From NCBI RefSeq assembly GCF_900104255.1, contig NZ_FNKZ01000001.1, positions 1,580,001-1,644,000 of the forward strand: a DNA stretch of 64,000 nucleotides, in the 5' to 3' direction. Positions 25,373 through 34,770 of this stretch are shown here, one piece after another. Origin of the DNA: Pseudoxanthomonas sp. CF385. GTDB lineage: Bacteria > Pseudomonadota > Gammaproteobacteria > Xanthomonadales > Xanthomonadaceae. Position 1 is the first letter of the stretch. Every line of letters starts with the position of its first letter. The position numbers and the translations under genes are program-made. The notes beneath the pieces are model-generated. The model made no database searches. It worked only from the letters and a program-made list of their open reading frames with translations, and was not told where the DNA came from.

Positions 25373-25391
25373 CGGGGCGGTGTCCGCCCCG
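25373..25391. terminator. Bidirectional hairpin between convergent genes
   Basis: CGGGGCGG and CCGCCCCG form an 8-bp stem with a 3-base loop in the 34-base gap between two convergent stop codons. No T-run is seen on either strand. Confidence 0.5.
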
Positions 25392-25396
25392 CACCA

Positions 25397-25858
25397 TCAG
25401 TTGCCGGCGGACAGCTGCGCGCTCGTGGCGCGCACGTCGAGCTGCTGCGCCAGCGAGATCAGTTTGCCGAGTTCCTCGGGCGAACTGGCGTTGATCCACA
25501 CCTGCGCGTAACGGTTGTCGTCGAACTCGACGACGGTGATGCGGCGCGAGGCCATCGCGGGCGATGTTTCCTGGCCGCCCAGGTCCAGCCGGTACCAGTG
25601 GATCTCTTCGCCGGAGAAGGTGCTTTCCTCTTCGCGCAGGCGCCGTTCGAGGCGGATCTTCGGGTCGCGCGAGGTGAGCATGACGTTCAATACCTGGCGT
25701 CCGTCGGCGGCGACCGCCTTGCAGGCGATGAAGGTGGCATCGACGCGCTGTTCCCACTGCAATCCGGCACTGGCCGGCAGGGTGGGGCATGGCGGAGCTT
25801 CCTGCGACCACGCGGCGGCGGAAGCGAGAAGGAGGCTGGCGGCGATCACGATCTTCAT
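25397..25858 (-). CDS. Exported protein of unknown function
   Basis: A 153-residue protein with a clear signal peptide (hydrophobic core about 3-16, cleavage near AAAWS-QEA at 18). The mature part has two cysteines, C24 and C46, that could form a disulfide in the periplasm. No family is recognised; there are no catalytic-looking motifs. The ATG is the only sensible start because the signal peptide begins there. It converges on the pirin gene. The 231-base gap upstream holds the aqpZ terminator hairpin and nothing else recognised. Confidence 0.75.
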   Translation of the reverse strand: MKIVIAASLLLASAAAWSQEAPPCPTLPASAGLQWEQRVDATFIACKAVAADGRQVLNVMLTSRDPKIRLERRLREEESTFSGEEIHWYRLDLGGQETSPAMASRRITVVEFDDNRYAQVWINASSPEELGKLISLAQQLDVRATSAQLSAGN

Positions 25859-26053
25859 GGAGGTCCCCTGGATGGTCGCCCACGTGGGCGGTTCCGCGTT
25901 GTCCGCGCACCGCGACAGGCCCTGCGGCCTGGCTCCATCCTCTGGTCATCCCCGGTGTCGGTTGCCGTTGTCCCCCGGCAATGGCCCGACCATAGCCCAT
26001 GCTGCGTCGCAAAACAACGCGCCGGGAACGCGAACGGCGAACCCAGTCACACC

Positions 26054-26082
26054 CGCGTGCCCGGCGACCCGCCGGGCACGCG
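26054..26082 (-). terminator. Strong hairpin after aqpZ
   Basis: CGCGTGCCCGGC and GCCGGGCACGCG form a perfect 12-bp stem with a 5-base loop, starting 7 bases after the aqpZ stop on the minus strand. There is no clear T-run. Confidence 0.6.
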
Positions 26083-26089
26083 CGTCGGC

Positions 26090-26812
26090 TCAGGTGCGGT
26101 CGCGCCCCAGCCAGCCGTACAGCATGCCGCCGATCAGGCCACCCAGCACCGGCGCCAACCAGAACAGCCAGAGCTGCCCGATCGCGGTCGGCCCCGCGAA
26201 CACCGCGACAGCGGTGGAACGGGCCGGGTTCACCGAGGTGTTCGTCACCGGGATGCTGATCAGGTGGATCAGCGTCAATGCCAGGCCGATGGAGATCGGC
26301 GCGAACCCGACCGGCGCGCGCCCGTGCGTCGAGCCCATGATGACGATCAGGAAGAACGCGGTGAGCACGACTTCGGTCAGGAACGCCGCCGCCACGGTGT
26401 AACCCCCGGGCGACATCGCGCCATAGCCATTGCTGGCGAACGCGCCGGCGGCGTTGGGGTCGATCGCGAAGCCGGGCTGTCCCTTGGCGATGTGCCACAG
26501 GATGAAGCCGGCGGCCAGGCCGCCCACGACCTGCGCCACGATATAGGGCAGCAGGTCGCGCGCCGGGAACCGTCCGCCGGCCCACAGGCCCACGCTGACC
26601 GCGGGATTGAAATGGCCGCCGGAAATGGGGCCGAACGCGTAGGCGCCGGTCAGCACCGTCAGGCCGAAGGCCAGCGACACGCCCAGCAGGCCGATGCCCA
26701 GCGGGTTGCCGTCGCCGCCGAAATTGGCGGCCAGCACCGCGCTGCCGCAACCGCCCAGTACCAGCCAGAACGTCCCCAGGAATTCCGCCGCGAATCTCTT
26801 TGCCAGACTCAT
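26090..26812 (-). CDS. aqpZ: Aquaporin Z
   Basis: A 240-residue water channel of the MIP family with six membrane helices and two half-helices. Both NPA boxes are present, HFNPAVSV and SVNPARST. The selectivity-filter Arg follows the second NPA, and the His of the water-specific filter lies in LIHLISIP, which favours AqpZ over glycerol facilitators. The N-terminus [20 protein letters not shown] is typical. The chosen ATG has GGGGGCTGGC upstream. Neighbours on both sides are pirin genes, with no evident functional link. Confidence 0.95.
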   Translation of the reverse strand: MSLAKRFAAEFLGTFWLVLGGCGSAVLAANFGGDGNPLGIGLLGVSLAFGLTVLTGAYAFGPISGGHFNPAVSVGLWAGGRFPARDLLPYIVAQVVGGLAAGFILWHIAKGQPGFAIDPNAAGAFASNGYGAMSPGGYTVAAAFLTEVVLTAFFLIVIMGSTHGRAPVGFAPISIGLALTLIHLISIPVTNTSVNPARSTAVAVFAGPTAIGQLWLFWLAPVLGGLIGGMLYGWLGRDRT

Positions 26813-26958
26813 GCCAGCCCCCAATGCGTGCGTGCCCCGTCACATGACGGTGCGCGCACGATAACGGAACGGGATTCGCGCAGGTGTTTGCTTTGCGTTA
26901 TTGCGCGCGATTCAAACGCGACTGAAGTAAAACTCACATTTCGCCCGCTGCCGCCGGC

Positions 26959-27822
26959 TCACCGCTCGGGCAGGGGAATGAACTCGGTTTCGCCCGGCAC
27001 GTGGCCGAAGCGGCCGTCCAGCCAGTCCTGCTTGGCCTGGTCGATCCGCTCCTGCGAGCTCGACACGAAGTTCCACCACATGTGCCGCGGCGCATCGAGC
27101 GGCTCGCCGCCCATCAGCAGGCCCTTCACCGGGGTCTTGGCACGCAGCACGGGGCGGCTGCCCCGGTCGAACACCACCAGGTGCTTCTCCGGGATGTCGG
27201 CGCCATCGACCTGCGCGTCGCCTTCCAGCACGTACAGCGCACGCTCGACGTGGCCCGCATCGATCTCCAGCTCCGCATCCGGCTGCAGATCAACGGCTAC
27301 GTTGAAGGTGCCGCTGAACACCTTCACTGGGGACTCCTCACCGTAGGCACGACCGGCGATCACGCGCAGGCGCACGCCGGCGCGGTCGATGACCGGCAGC
27401 GTGGCGGCGGCATGATGATGGAACTCGGGCGCGACTTCCTCGTACGACTTCGGCAGCGCGACCCAGGTCTGCATGCCGTGCACGTCGTGGAGGCCGGTGC
27501 GCACGTCGACCGGCGTGCGTTCGGAGTGCGCGATGCCACGGCCCGCCGTCATCCAGTTGACATCGCCCGGCGAGATCACCTGTTCCGACCCCAGCGTGTC
27601 CTTGTGGTTGATCGCGCCGGCCCAGAGGAACGTCACCGTGGCCAGGCCGATGTGCGGATGCGGGCGCACGTCGATGCCGCGGCCCGGTTCGAACACGGCG
27701 GGCCCCATGTGGTCGACGAACACGAACGGGCCCACGCTGCGGGCCTGCAGGCTGGGAACGGCGCGGCGCACGTTGAAGCCGCCGCCCAGGTCGTGCACGC
27801 GTGGCGCGATGATCGTGGTCAT
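26959..27822 (-). CDS. Pirin family protein (copy 2)
   Basis: A 287-residue bicupin of the pirin family, of a different subgroup from the pirin encoded 1.6 kb upstream. Metal ligands are H55 and H57 (PHPHIGL), H99 and E101 (IAHSER). MQTWVALP and the C-terminal MWWNFVSSS are typical of YhhW/quercetinase-like and Pseudomonas pirins. The substrate is unknown. The ATG follows GAGGAC. The longer open frame upstream is not supported by family resemblance. Confidence 0.9.
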   Translation of the reverse strand: MTTIIAPRVHDLGGGFNVRRAVPSLQARSVGPFVFVDHMGPAVFEPGRGIDVRPHPHIGLATVTFLWAGAINHKDTLGSEQVISPGDVNWMTAGRGIAHSERTPVDVRTGLHDVHGMQTWVALPKSYEEVAPEFHHHAAATLPVIDRAGVRLRVIAGRAYGEESPVKVFSGTFNVAVDLQPDAELEIDAGHVERALYVLEGDAQVDGADIPEKHLVVFDRGSRPVLRAKTPVKGLLMGGEPLDAPRHMWWNFVSSSQERIDQAKQDWLDGRFGHVPGETEFIPLPER

Positions 27823-27932
27823 GGCATGTCCTCGAGGGTAGGCGCGCAGCATCGCATGGGCCGGCGCCGACCCGGATGACGATACGGAAACGGTCCGTTG
27901 CGCGTCATCCCCCATCCGGGCAGGCGCGGCGG

Positions 27933-28598
27933 TCAGCCCCGGCGCGAGGCGAGCCGGTCCGCGAGGCGGGTGGGTTCCGGCAGGCGGTAGCCGCGCAGCG
28001 TGCGCAGCACACCGTCCAGCGCGCCCTGCATCGACACCCGATGACCGGGCGAGACGATCAACGGATTGCAACGGATCTTGCTGCGCAGGGCCCAACCGAT
28101 GTGTTCGCGACGATGGATCAGGGGCGTGCGTTCGCCGGTGGCGGCGCCGGGCGGTGCGTGGTGCCCGCACAGCACCTGTTTCGCGACGCCGATGCTCGGC
28201 AGCCCCGTCACCACGCCGAAATGCGCGGCGATGCCGAGTCGCCGTGGATGGGCGATGCCCTGTCCGTCGATGAAGGCCAGGTCCGGCGCATGCGGCAGGC
28301 GCTCCAGGGCGGCGACCAGCGCAGGCAGTTCGCGGAAGCTCAACAGGCCCGGCACGTAAGGCATCGAGGTGGGCAGTCGCACCACCTCCGACGCGACCGG
28401 CTGCAGCGTGTCGGCCGCCAGCAGCACGGCCGCGGCGCGCGTGGTGGCGCCTTCATCCTCGAAACCGACATCGAAGCCGCCCAGCCAGCGCGGCGTTTCC
28501 GGCGCATCGTCGCGCAGGGCCACGGCGCCGGCCAGCGACACCTGCAGCCGGCGCGCATCGGCGATGCTGCCGTCCCAGTCGCCGAACACACCGGTCAC
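27933..28598 (-). CDS. nfi: Endonuclease V (deoxyinosine 3'-endonuclease)
   Basis: A 221-residue repair nuclease that nicks DNA one base 3' of deoxyinosine arising from adenine deamination. Catalytic residues fall at the positions of the Thermotoga enzyme: D43 (GGFDVGF), E90 (LSFRELP) and D111 ([14 protein letters not shown]), with the wedge motif PYVPG around Y81. No ATG is available near the family start. A GTG whose first bases overlap the stop of the upstream phosphatase gene (GTGA) gives the right length. Translation is therefore probably coupled to that lipoprotein gene. Confidence 0.92.
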   Translation of the reverse strand: MTGVFGDWDGSIADARRLQVSLAGAVALRDDAPETPRWLGGFDVGFEDEGATTRAAAVLLAADTLQPVASEVVRLPTSMPYVPGLLSFRELPALVAALERLPHAPDLAFIDGQGIAHPRRLGIAAHFGVVTGLPSIGVAKQVLCGHHAPPGAATGERTPLIHRREHIGWALRSKIRCNPLIVSPGHRVSMQGALDGVLRTLRGYRLPEPTRLADRLASRRG

Positions 28599-29140
28599 GG
28601 TGAAGTGCCACCGTAGCGCTGGACCTCGAGCGTCGCGCGGCCAGCCGCATCCACGCGGACGATGGACAGGCGGTCGTATTCGGTGTCGTCCATGGGCTGC
28701 GTGGTGCAGCTGCACAGGGCGGCGACCAGGTCGGGCACGGTGTTGCTGTGGCCGACGACCAGCACGGTGCCGCGGCGGTGCGCCTGCTTCCAGTGCGCCG
28801 CGCTCTCCACTGCAGGACCCCGCGCGAAGTACGCGCCGATCGTGAGGCCGTGCGCATCGGCGGCAGGACGCGCCGTCTGTTGCGTGCGCCGGAACTCGGT
28901 GGCATAGGCGGCCACGAGCGGGGCGTTCCGCAGGCGCTCGGCGAGGGCGTCGGCGCGCGCCAGGCCCACGGTGGACAGGTTCGGATCCTGCGGATCGTCG
29001 GTGGCTTTCTCGGCATGCCGCACCACGATGAACGTCAGCGGCGCCTCCGCCGGGCCGCGCGATGGCAGGGTGCCGCAGGCCGTCGCGAGCGAGGCCAGGG
29101 CCAGCAGGACCAGGAGGCGAAGCAGGGGCAGCGGGTGCAT
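28595..29140 (-). CDS. Lipoprotein histidine phosphatase (phosphoglycerate mutase superfamily)
   Basis: A 181-residue protein with a lipobox (LATACG, C22) after a hydrophobic leader, so it is probably a membrane-anchored periplasmic enzyme. The histidine-phosphatase motif is VVRHAEK, and the second catalytic His is in [20 protein letters not shown] supplies the conserved Arg. It is close to the SixA-like/short branch. The substrate is unknown. GAGGA precedes the ATG. Its stop overlaps the endonuclease V start, an odd pairing of an exported phosphatase and a cytoplasmic nuclease. Confidence 0.88.
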   Translation of the reverse strand: MHPLPLLRLLVLLALASLATACGTLPSRGPAEAPLTFIVVRHAEKATDDPQDPNLSTVGLARADALAERLRNAPLVAAYATEFRRTQQTARPAADAHGLTIGAYFARGPAVESAAHWKQAHRRGTVLVVGHSNTVPDLVAALCSCTTQPMDDTEYDRLSIVRVDAAGRATLEVQRYGGTSP

Positions 29141-29255
29141 GGCGGTCCTCGGCGATGGAAGGAAGCGAGCGTGCAACGGTGTCCGGGGACGCGCAAGCAC
29201 GGCCCTCACGGCGCAGGCACTACGATAGGCGCACACGCGTGAGGGAGGGGACAGG

Positions 29256-30806
29256 ATGCGGAAGTGGCTGCGCCGGCTCGGCCTGGGGGTGCTGGTCCTG
29301 GTGGTGGCGTCCGCCGTGGCGCTTTACAGCTATGGCCGGTTCGCCGAGGGCGCGCGCGGTGCGCCCTCGCACGCGCTGGCTACCGCGGCGGATGCCACGG
29401 CACTGGATCGCGCGGTCGCCCCGATGCTGCGCGAACATCCCCGCCAGAGCGGTATGGCGCTGCTGTCGGACAACCTCGACGCCTTCACGGTCCGCGCCGC
29501 CACCGCACGGGCCGCGGGCCGCAGCCTCGACCTGCAGTACTACATCTGGAACCACGACTTCACCGGCAACCTGCTGGGGTACGAAGCGCTGCGCGCCGCC
29601 GATCGCGGCGTGCGCGTGCGCCTGCTGCTGGACGACATGACCGCGCACGGCAAGGATTCGCACCTGGCCGCGCTGGACGCCCACCCCAACATCGAGGTGC
29701 GGCTGTTCAACCCCTCGCGAAGCCGCGCGGGCGTGCTGGGGCGCGCGAGCGAGATGCTGCTGCGCCCGGTCGCGATGAACCGGCGCATGCACAACAAGGC
29801 CTGGATCGCCGATGGGCGCGTGGCGGTGGTCGGAGGACGCAACGTCGGCGACGAGTACTTCGATGCTGCGGCGCAGACCAACTTCCTCGACCTGGACGCG
29901 GTCCTCGTGGGCCCGGCCGTGCAGCAGACCTCGGCGATCTTCGATGATTTCTGGAACAGCGCATCGGTCATCCCGCTCGTCGCGCTTTCCACGGCGGAGG
30001 ACGGCGCACTCGATCGGCTGCGTGCGAACGGCGACGCCGGCTACCGTTCGACGCGCGCCGCCGACTATGTCGCGCGCCTGCGCGGCAGTCCGGGCCTGCC
30101 GGCGCTGGTGGGCGGCAATGCGCTCTACTGGCTCGATGAGGTGGGCGTCTACTCGGATCCGGCCGCCAAGGGGCAGGGCGAAGGGCAGGCGCAGTGGTTG
30201 ATCCACCGGCTGGGCCAGGCGATGGGCTTGGCGAAGCGCGAGCTGCGGGTGATCTCGCCGTACTTCGTGCCGGGCGACGAGGGTACTCAATGGCTGGTGG
30301 GCAAACGCGAGGCGGGCGTGGAGGTCAGCGTGCTGACGAACTCGCTGGCGGCCAACGACGTGATGGCCGTGCACGGCGGCTACGCGCCGTATCGCGTGCC
30401 GCTGCTGGAAGGCGGCGTGGCGCTGTACGAACTGATGCCACACGGGCGCCAGGACAGCAGCCTGTTCGGTTCCAGCGGCGCCAGCCTGCACACCAAGGCC
30501 TTCGCGGTGGATGGCGAACGCGGATTCATCGGCTCGTTCAACCTCGATCCGCGTTCGGTCAACCTCAATACCGAAATGGGCATCCTGTTCCGCGACCGTG
30601 CCGCCACGGCCGCCTTGCTGCGCAGCTACGAGGCGAAGATCGCGCCGGACAAGAGCTATCGCGTGCGCCTGCAGGACGGTGCGCTGCGCTGGGACGACGC
30701 GTCGCAGAAGCCGCCGCGCGTCTGGGACCGCGATCCGGAAGCCAGCGCATGGCGTCGCGGCGTGTCCCGCGCGGTGGGCTGGCTGCCGGTCGAATCCCAG
30801 CTCTAG
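29256..30806 (+). CDS. Phospholipase D family protein, cardiolipin synthase-like
   Basis: A 516-residue protein with an N-terminal membrane anchor (about 7-25) and two HKD active-site motifs, H179-K181-D186 (HNKAWIAD) and H412-K414-D419 (HTKAFAVD), each followed by the GG/GS-xN segment. The pattern YYIWNHDFTGNLL and the order of domains resemble ClsC-type cardiolipin synthases and related PLD proteins. It would transfer phosphatidyl groups at the inner-membrane outer face (inference). It diverges from the histidine phosphatase gene and converges on mfd with only 24 bases between stops. Confidence 0.9.
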   Translation: MRKWLRRLGLGVLVLVVASAVALYSYGRFAEGARGAPSHALATAADATALDRAVAPMLREHPRQSGMALLSDNLDAFTVRAATARAAGRSLDLQYYIWNHDFTGNLLGYEALRAADRGVRVRLLLDDMTAHGKDSHLAALDAHPNIEVRLFNPSRSRAGVLGRASEMLLRPVAMNRRMHNKAWIADGRVAVVGGRNVGDEYFDAAAQTNFLDLDAVLVGPAVQQTSAIFDDFWNSASVIPLVALSTAEDGALDRLRANGDAGYRSTRAADYVARLRGSPGLPALVGGNALYWLDEVGVYSDPAAKGQGEGQAQWLIHRLGQAMGLAKRELRVISPYFVPGDEGTQWLVGKREAGVEVSVLTNSLAANDVMAVHGGYAPYRVPLLEGGVALYELMPHGRQDSSLFGSSGASLHTKAFAVDGERGFIGSFNLDPRSVNLNTEMGILFRDRAATAALLRSYEAKIAPDKSYRVRLQDGALRWDDASQKPPRVWDRDPEASAWRRGVSRAVGWLPVESQL

Positions 30807-30830
30807 CCTCCGCGCGCGTGCCGGAAGACG

Positions 30831-33800
30831 TCACGACGGCGACAGCGTGGCGAGCAGCGCCTTGGCGGCGTTGAAGCGGTCCGGCGCGTCCGGCAGCGGC
30901 ACCTTGATGCGCAGCTTGTCGGGCCCGTCCATCGTGTAGAGCTTCGGTTGCTTCTGGATCAGCTGGATCACCGCCATCGGATCGATGTTCGGCTTGCTCT
31001 CGAACACGATGCGGCCACCGTGCTCGCCCAGCTCCAGCTTGCGGATGCCCAGGCCATTCGCGGCCAGCTTCAGTTCGGCGGTGGCGAACAGGTACTTCGC
31101 CGGATCGGGCAGCAGGCCGAAGCGGTCGATCATCTCCACCTGCAGGTCGCGCAGGTCCTCCCTGTCCGGCGCACTGCTGATGCGCTTGTAGAGCGTCAGG
31201 CGCGTGTGCACGTCGGGCAGGTAGTCTTCGGGGATCAACGCGGGCACGTTCAACTCGACGTCGGCGCCGCGGCGTTCCTGGCCCAGGTCGACATCGGGCA
31301 GGTGGCCGGCCCGGATCGAACGCACCGCGCGCTCGAGCAACTCGGTGTAGAGGCTGAAGCCCACCTCCGCCATCTGGCCGCTCTGGTCCTCGCCCAAGAG
31401 CTCACCGGCGCCGCGGATCTCGAGATCGTGCGTGGCGAGGGTGAAGCCCGCGCCCAGTTCGTCCATCGAGGCGATCGCCTCCAGCCGGCGCTGCGCGTCG
31501 GCGGTGATGCTGCGCTTGTCGGGCACCACGAGGTAGGCATACGACCGATGGTGCGAGCGGCCGACGCGCCCGCGCAGCTGGTGCAGCTGCGCCAGGCCGA
31601 ACTTGTCGGCGCGGTTCATGATGATGGTGTTGGCGTTCGGGATGTCGATGCCCGATTCGATGATCGTCGTGCACAGCAGTACGTTGAAGCGTTGCTTCTG
31701 GAAGTCCAGCATCACCTGCTCAAGCTCGCGCTCGGGCATCTGTCCGTGGGCGATGCCGATGCGGGCCTCGGGCACGAGTTCCTGCAGCTCGCGCTGCATG
31801 CGGCCGATGCTCTCCACGTCGTTGTGCAGGAAGTACACCTGGCCGCCGCGCGACAGTTCGCGCTGGAAGGCCTCCTTCAGCAGCGCGTCGTCCCACGGCG
31901 TCACGAAGGTCTGCACCGCCATGCGGTTGGCCGGCGGCGTGGCGATGATGGACAGGTCGCGGAGACCGGCCATGGCCATGTTGAGCGTGCGCGGGATGGG
32001 CGTGGCGGTGAGCGTCAGCAGGTGGACGTTGGCGCGCAAGGCCTTCAGCGCTTCCTTCTGGCGCACGCCGAACCGCTGTTCCTCGTCGACGATCACCAAG
32101 CCGAGATCGGCGAACTTCACGTCCGGCTGCAGCAGCCGATGGGTGCCGACGATGACGTCCAGCTTGCCCTCGGCCAGCTTCTCCAGTTCGGCCTTGATCT
32201 CCTTGGCCGTCTTGAAGCGCGACAGCACCTCGACCTTCAACGGCCAGTCGGCGAAGCGGTCGCGGAAGTTGCGGTAGTGCTGCTCGGCCAGCAGCGTGGT
32301 CGGTACGAGCACGGCGACCTGCTTGCCGGCGCTGGCGGCGGCGAAGGCGGCGCGCACGGCCACCTCGGTCTTGCCGAAGCCCACGTCGCCGCAGACCACG
32401 CGGTCCATCGGTTGGCTGGACTGCAGGTCGCGCAGCACCGCCTCGATGGCCGCGCGCTGATCGGGGGTTTCCTCGAACGGGAAACCCGCGGCGAACGGCT
32501 CGTACATCGGCCGGTCGACGTGCAACGCCAGTCCGGCGCGCGCCTGCCGGCGTGCCTGGATCTCCAGCAACTCGGCCGCCACGTCGCGTACCTTCTCGGC
32601 CGCCTTTTTCTTCGCCTTCGCCCAGGCTTCGCCGCCCAGCGAATGCAGCGGCGCGGTTTCCGGCGAGGCGCCGGAGTAGCGGCTGATCAGATGCAGTTGC
32701 GCGACCGGCACGTACAGGCGATCGCCCTTGGCGTACTCGATCTCGAGGAACTCGCCGGGCATGCCGCCCACGTCCATCGCGATCAGGCCGCGGTAGCGGC
32801 CCACGCCATGGTCTTCGTGGACGATCGGCGCACCCTCGGTGAGTTCGCCGAGGTCGCGGATGATCGCTTCCGGCTCGCGGCCGGTGCGCTTGCGCCGGTG
32901 CGCCTGGGTGGCGCGCTCGGGAAACAGCTGCCGCTCGGTGAGGACCGCGATGCGCGGGTCATCGAGGGCGAAGCCGTCTTCCAGCGGCGCCACGGTGATC
33001 GCGAATCGATCCTTGCACGTCAGGAAGGTGCCGAAGTCCGCGAGCACGCTCGGCACGAGATCGGCGGCCTGCAGCACCTCCAGCAACGCCTCGCGGCGGC
33101 CGGGCGAATCGGATGCGATCAGGACGCGGCCCGGGTAGTGGCCGAGGAACGACTTCAGCGCCTCGCCGGCCGGCGCGTCCTTGGCCGCCACGGGCAGCGG
33201 CGGCAGCGGCTGGTCGCCCAGCGGCAGCGCGTCGCCGTGGCGGCTGTGCTGCGGCCCGCACACATCGACGCGGGCCTGATGGTTGAGCCGCTCGCGCAGG
33301 CCGTCCGGCGACAGGTAGAGCTCGTCCGGCGGCAGCAGCGGCCGTTCGATGTCGTGGCGGCGCTGCTCGTAGCGGTTGCGCGTCTGCGCCCAGAAGGCTT
33401 CCGCCGCTTCGCCGAAGCCGTCGGTCAGGACCGGCAACGTATCGGTGTGCAGATAGTCGAACAGGGTCGAGGTCGCATCGAAGAAGAGCGGCAGGTAGTA
33501 CTCCACGCCGGCCGGCGCCAGGCCCGACTTGAGGTCCTGGTACAGCGCACTGCGGCGCGTGTCCACGTCGAAGCGGTCGCGCAGCAGCGTCATCGCACGC
33601 TCGACGGAGCGCTCGTCGAGCGGCACTTCGCGGCCAGGCAACAGCTGCACCGACGCTACCCGGTCCAGCGAGCGCTGGCTTTCCGGGTCGAAATGGCGGA
33701 TCGAATCGATGCTGTCGTCCAGCAGCTCGATGCGCAGCGGCGCGTCGGCGCCCATCGGATAGACATCCAGCAGTCCGCCGCGCACGGCGAAGTCGCCGGG

Positions 33801-34304
33801 GTCCAGCACTTGCGGCACGTGCCGGTAGCTGGCGGCTTCGAGCCGGCGCTTCTCGGCATCGAAATCCAGCCGCTGTCCCACGCGATAGTCGAAACTGCCG
33901 CCGGCGATGTGCCGCAGCGGCGACAGGCGCTGCATCAGCGTCTGCACGGGCACGATGACGATGCCGCGCGTCAGCGTGGGCAGGCGGTGCAGGGCCGAGA
34001 GACGCTGCGACACGATGTCCGGATGCGGGCTGAACTGGTCGTAGGGCAGGGTCTCCCAGTCCGGGAACGGCACGACGGGCAGGTCGGCCGCAGCCCCCAG
34101 CAGCGTGTGCAGGTCGGCTTCGATCTGGTGCGCTTCGTGGTTGTCGCGCGCGACCACCAGCACCGGACCGTCATGGGCGCGGGCGGCGGCGGCGATGGAC
34201 CAGGCCAGCGCGGTGGGCGATGCGGGCGCGCGCCACCAGGCGCGCGACTGGCCGCCGCGAGGCAGAGGGGGGGCAGGGGGCGTGATGTTCTTGGCGTCGG
34301 TCAT
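30831..34304 (-). CDS. mfd: Transcription-repair coupling factor
   Basis: A 1157-residue Mfd that removes RNA polymerase stalled at lesions and recruits UvrA. The N-terminal UvrB-like part (about 1-350, with VVPFPDWETLPYDQFSPH), the RNA-polymerase-interacting CarD-like domain (EDHGVGRYRGL, about 500-560), the SF2 helicase motor (Walker A GDVGFGKT, VDEEQRFGV, and LRGRVGRS) and the C-terminal TRCF domain are all present. Length matches E. coli Mfd (1148). The ATG at codon 6 of the frame was chosen for its position before TDAKNITP. The gene is ordinary for the lineage. Confidence 0.98.
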   Translation of the reverse strand: MTDAKNITPPAPPLPRGGQSRAWWRAPASPTALAWSIAAAARAHDGPVLVVARDNHEAHQIEADLHTLLGAAADLPVVPFPDWETLPYDQFSPHPDIVSQRLSALHRLPTLTRGIVIVPVQTLMQRLSPLRHIAGGSFDYRVGQRLDFDAEKRRLEAASYRHVPQVLDPGDFAVRGGLLDVYPMGADAPLRIELLDDSIDSIRHFDPESQRSLDRVASVQLLPGREVPLDERSVERAMTLLRDRFDVDTRRSALYQDLKSGLAPAGVEYYLPLFFDATSTLFDYLHTDTLPVLTDGFGEAAEAFWAQTRNRYEQRRHDIERPLLPPDELYLSPDGLRERLNHQARVDVCGPQHSRHGDALPLGDQPLPPLPVAAKDAPAGEALKSFLGHYPGRVLIASDSPGRREALLEVLQAADLVPSVLADFGTFLTCKDRFAITVAPLEDGFALDDPRIAVLTERQLFPERATQAHRRKRTGREPEAIIRDLGELTEGAPIVHEDHGVGRYRGLIAMDVGGMPGEFLEIEYAKGDRLYVPVAQLHLISRYSGASPETAPLHSLGGEAWAKAKKKAAEKVRDVAAELLEIQARRQARAGLALHVDRPMYEPFAAGFPFEETPDQRAAIEAVLRDLQSSQPMDRVVCGDVGFGKTEVAVRAAFAAASAGKQVAVLVPTTLLAEQHYRNFRDRFADWPLKVEVLSRFKTAKEIKAELEKLAEGKLDVIVGTHRLLQPDVKFADLGLVIVDEEQRFGVRQKEALKALRANVHLLTLTATPIPRTLNMAMAGLRDLSIIATPPANRMAVQTFVTPWDDALLKEAFQRELSRGGQVYFLHNDVESIGRMQRELQELVPEARIGIAHGQMPERELEQVMLDFQKQRFNVLLCTTIIESGIDIPNANTIIMNRADKFGLAQLHQLRGRVGRSHHRSYAYLVVPDKRSITADAQRRLEAIASMDELGAGFTLATHDLEIRGAGELLGEDQSGQMAEVGFSLYTELLERAVRSIRAGHLPDVDLGQERRGADVELNVPALIPEDYLPDVHTRLTLYKRISSAPDREDLRDLQVEMIDRFGLLPDPAKYLFATAELKLAANGLGIRKLELGEHGGRIVFESKPNIDPMAVIQLIQKQPKLYTMDGPDKLRIKVPLPDAPDRFNAAKALLATLSPS

Positions 34305-34412
34305 GGGTACACAAAACAACGGCAGCGCCGGACACCGTGGGGTGCCCAGCGCGAAGGGACGCGCAGTGTACCAACAGCCCTGCGGGCGGCCTTCACCGCC
34401 GCGCGCGACGCC

Positions 34413-34685
34413 TCATTCGGCGGTCAGCGGATCGATGATGGCCACCACAGGCGAGATGCGATCGGCGGGAAATCCGCCGCGCAGCGCGTGTTCCCGCACG
34501 AGCGCTTCGCTGGGCGCGCGGTAGACGCAGTAGACCTTGTCGTCGGTGACGTAGCTGTGCTCCCACTGCACCTGCGGGCCGAGGTCGGCCAGCACGCCGC
34601 AGGATTTCCGGGAAACCGCCTTCAGTTCGGCGGGGGTCATCAGGCCGGCGCCTTCGATGTCGCGTTCGATCAGATAGCGGGGCAC
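34413..34685 (-). CDS. DUF4242 family small protein
   Basis: A 90-residue protein matching DUF4242, a family in which one actinobacterial member binds nickel. The start is decided by sequence: a GTG with GGAG six bases before it yields MPRYLIERDIEGAG, the usual family beginning, whereas a TTG four codons earlier lacks a ribosome binding site. The core has VQWEHSYVTDDKVYCVYRAPSE. The function is unknown. It lies between mfd and a GNAT gene on the same strand, with 108 bases to the mfd start that show no recognised element. Confidence 0.8.
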   Translation of the reverse strand: MPRYLIERDIEGAGLMTPAELKAVSRKSCGVLADLGPQVQWEHSYVTDDKVYCVYRAPSEALVREHALRGGFPADRISPVVAIIDPLTAE

Positions 34686-34770
34686 GGGGAACTCCAACGC
34701 GTGGCGGGGGCCACGGCCATGCCTTCGACTACGCGGAAACCGCCGGCGCGCGCCGACCGCCGGTCGGCGG

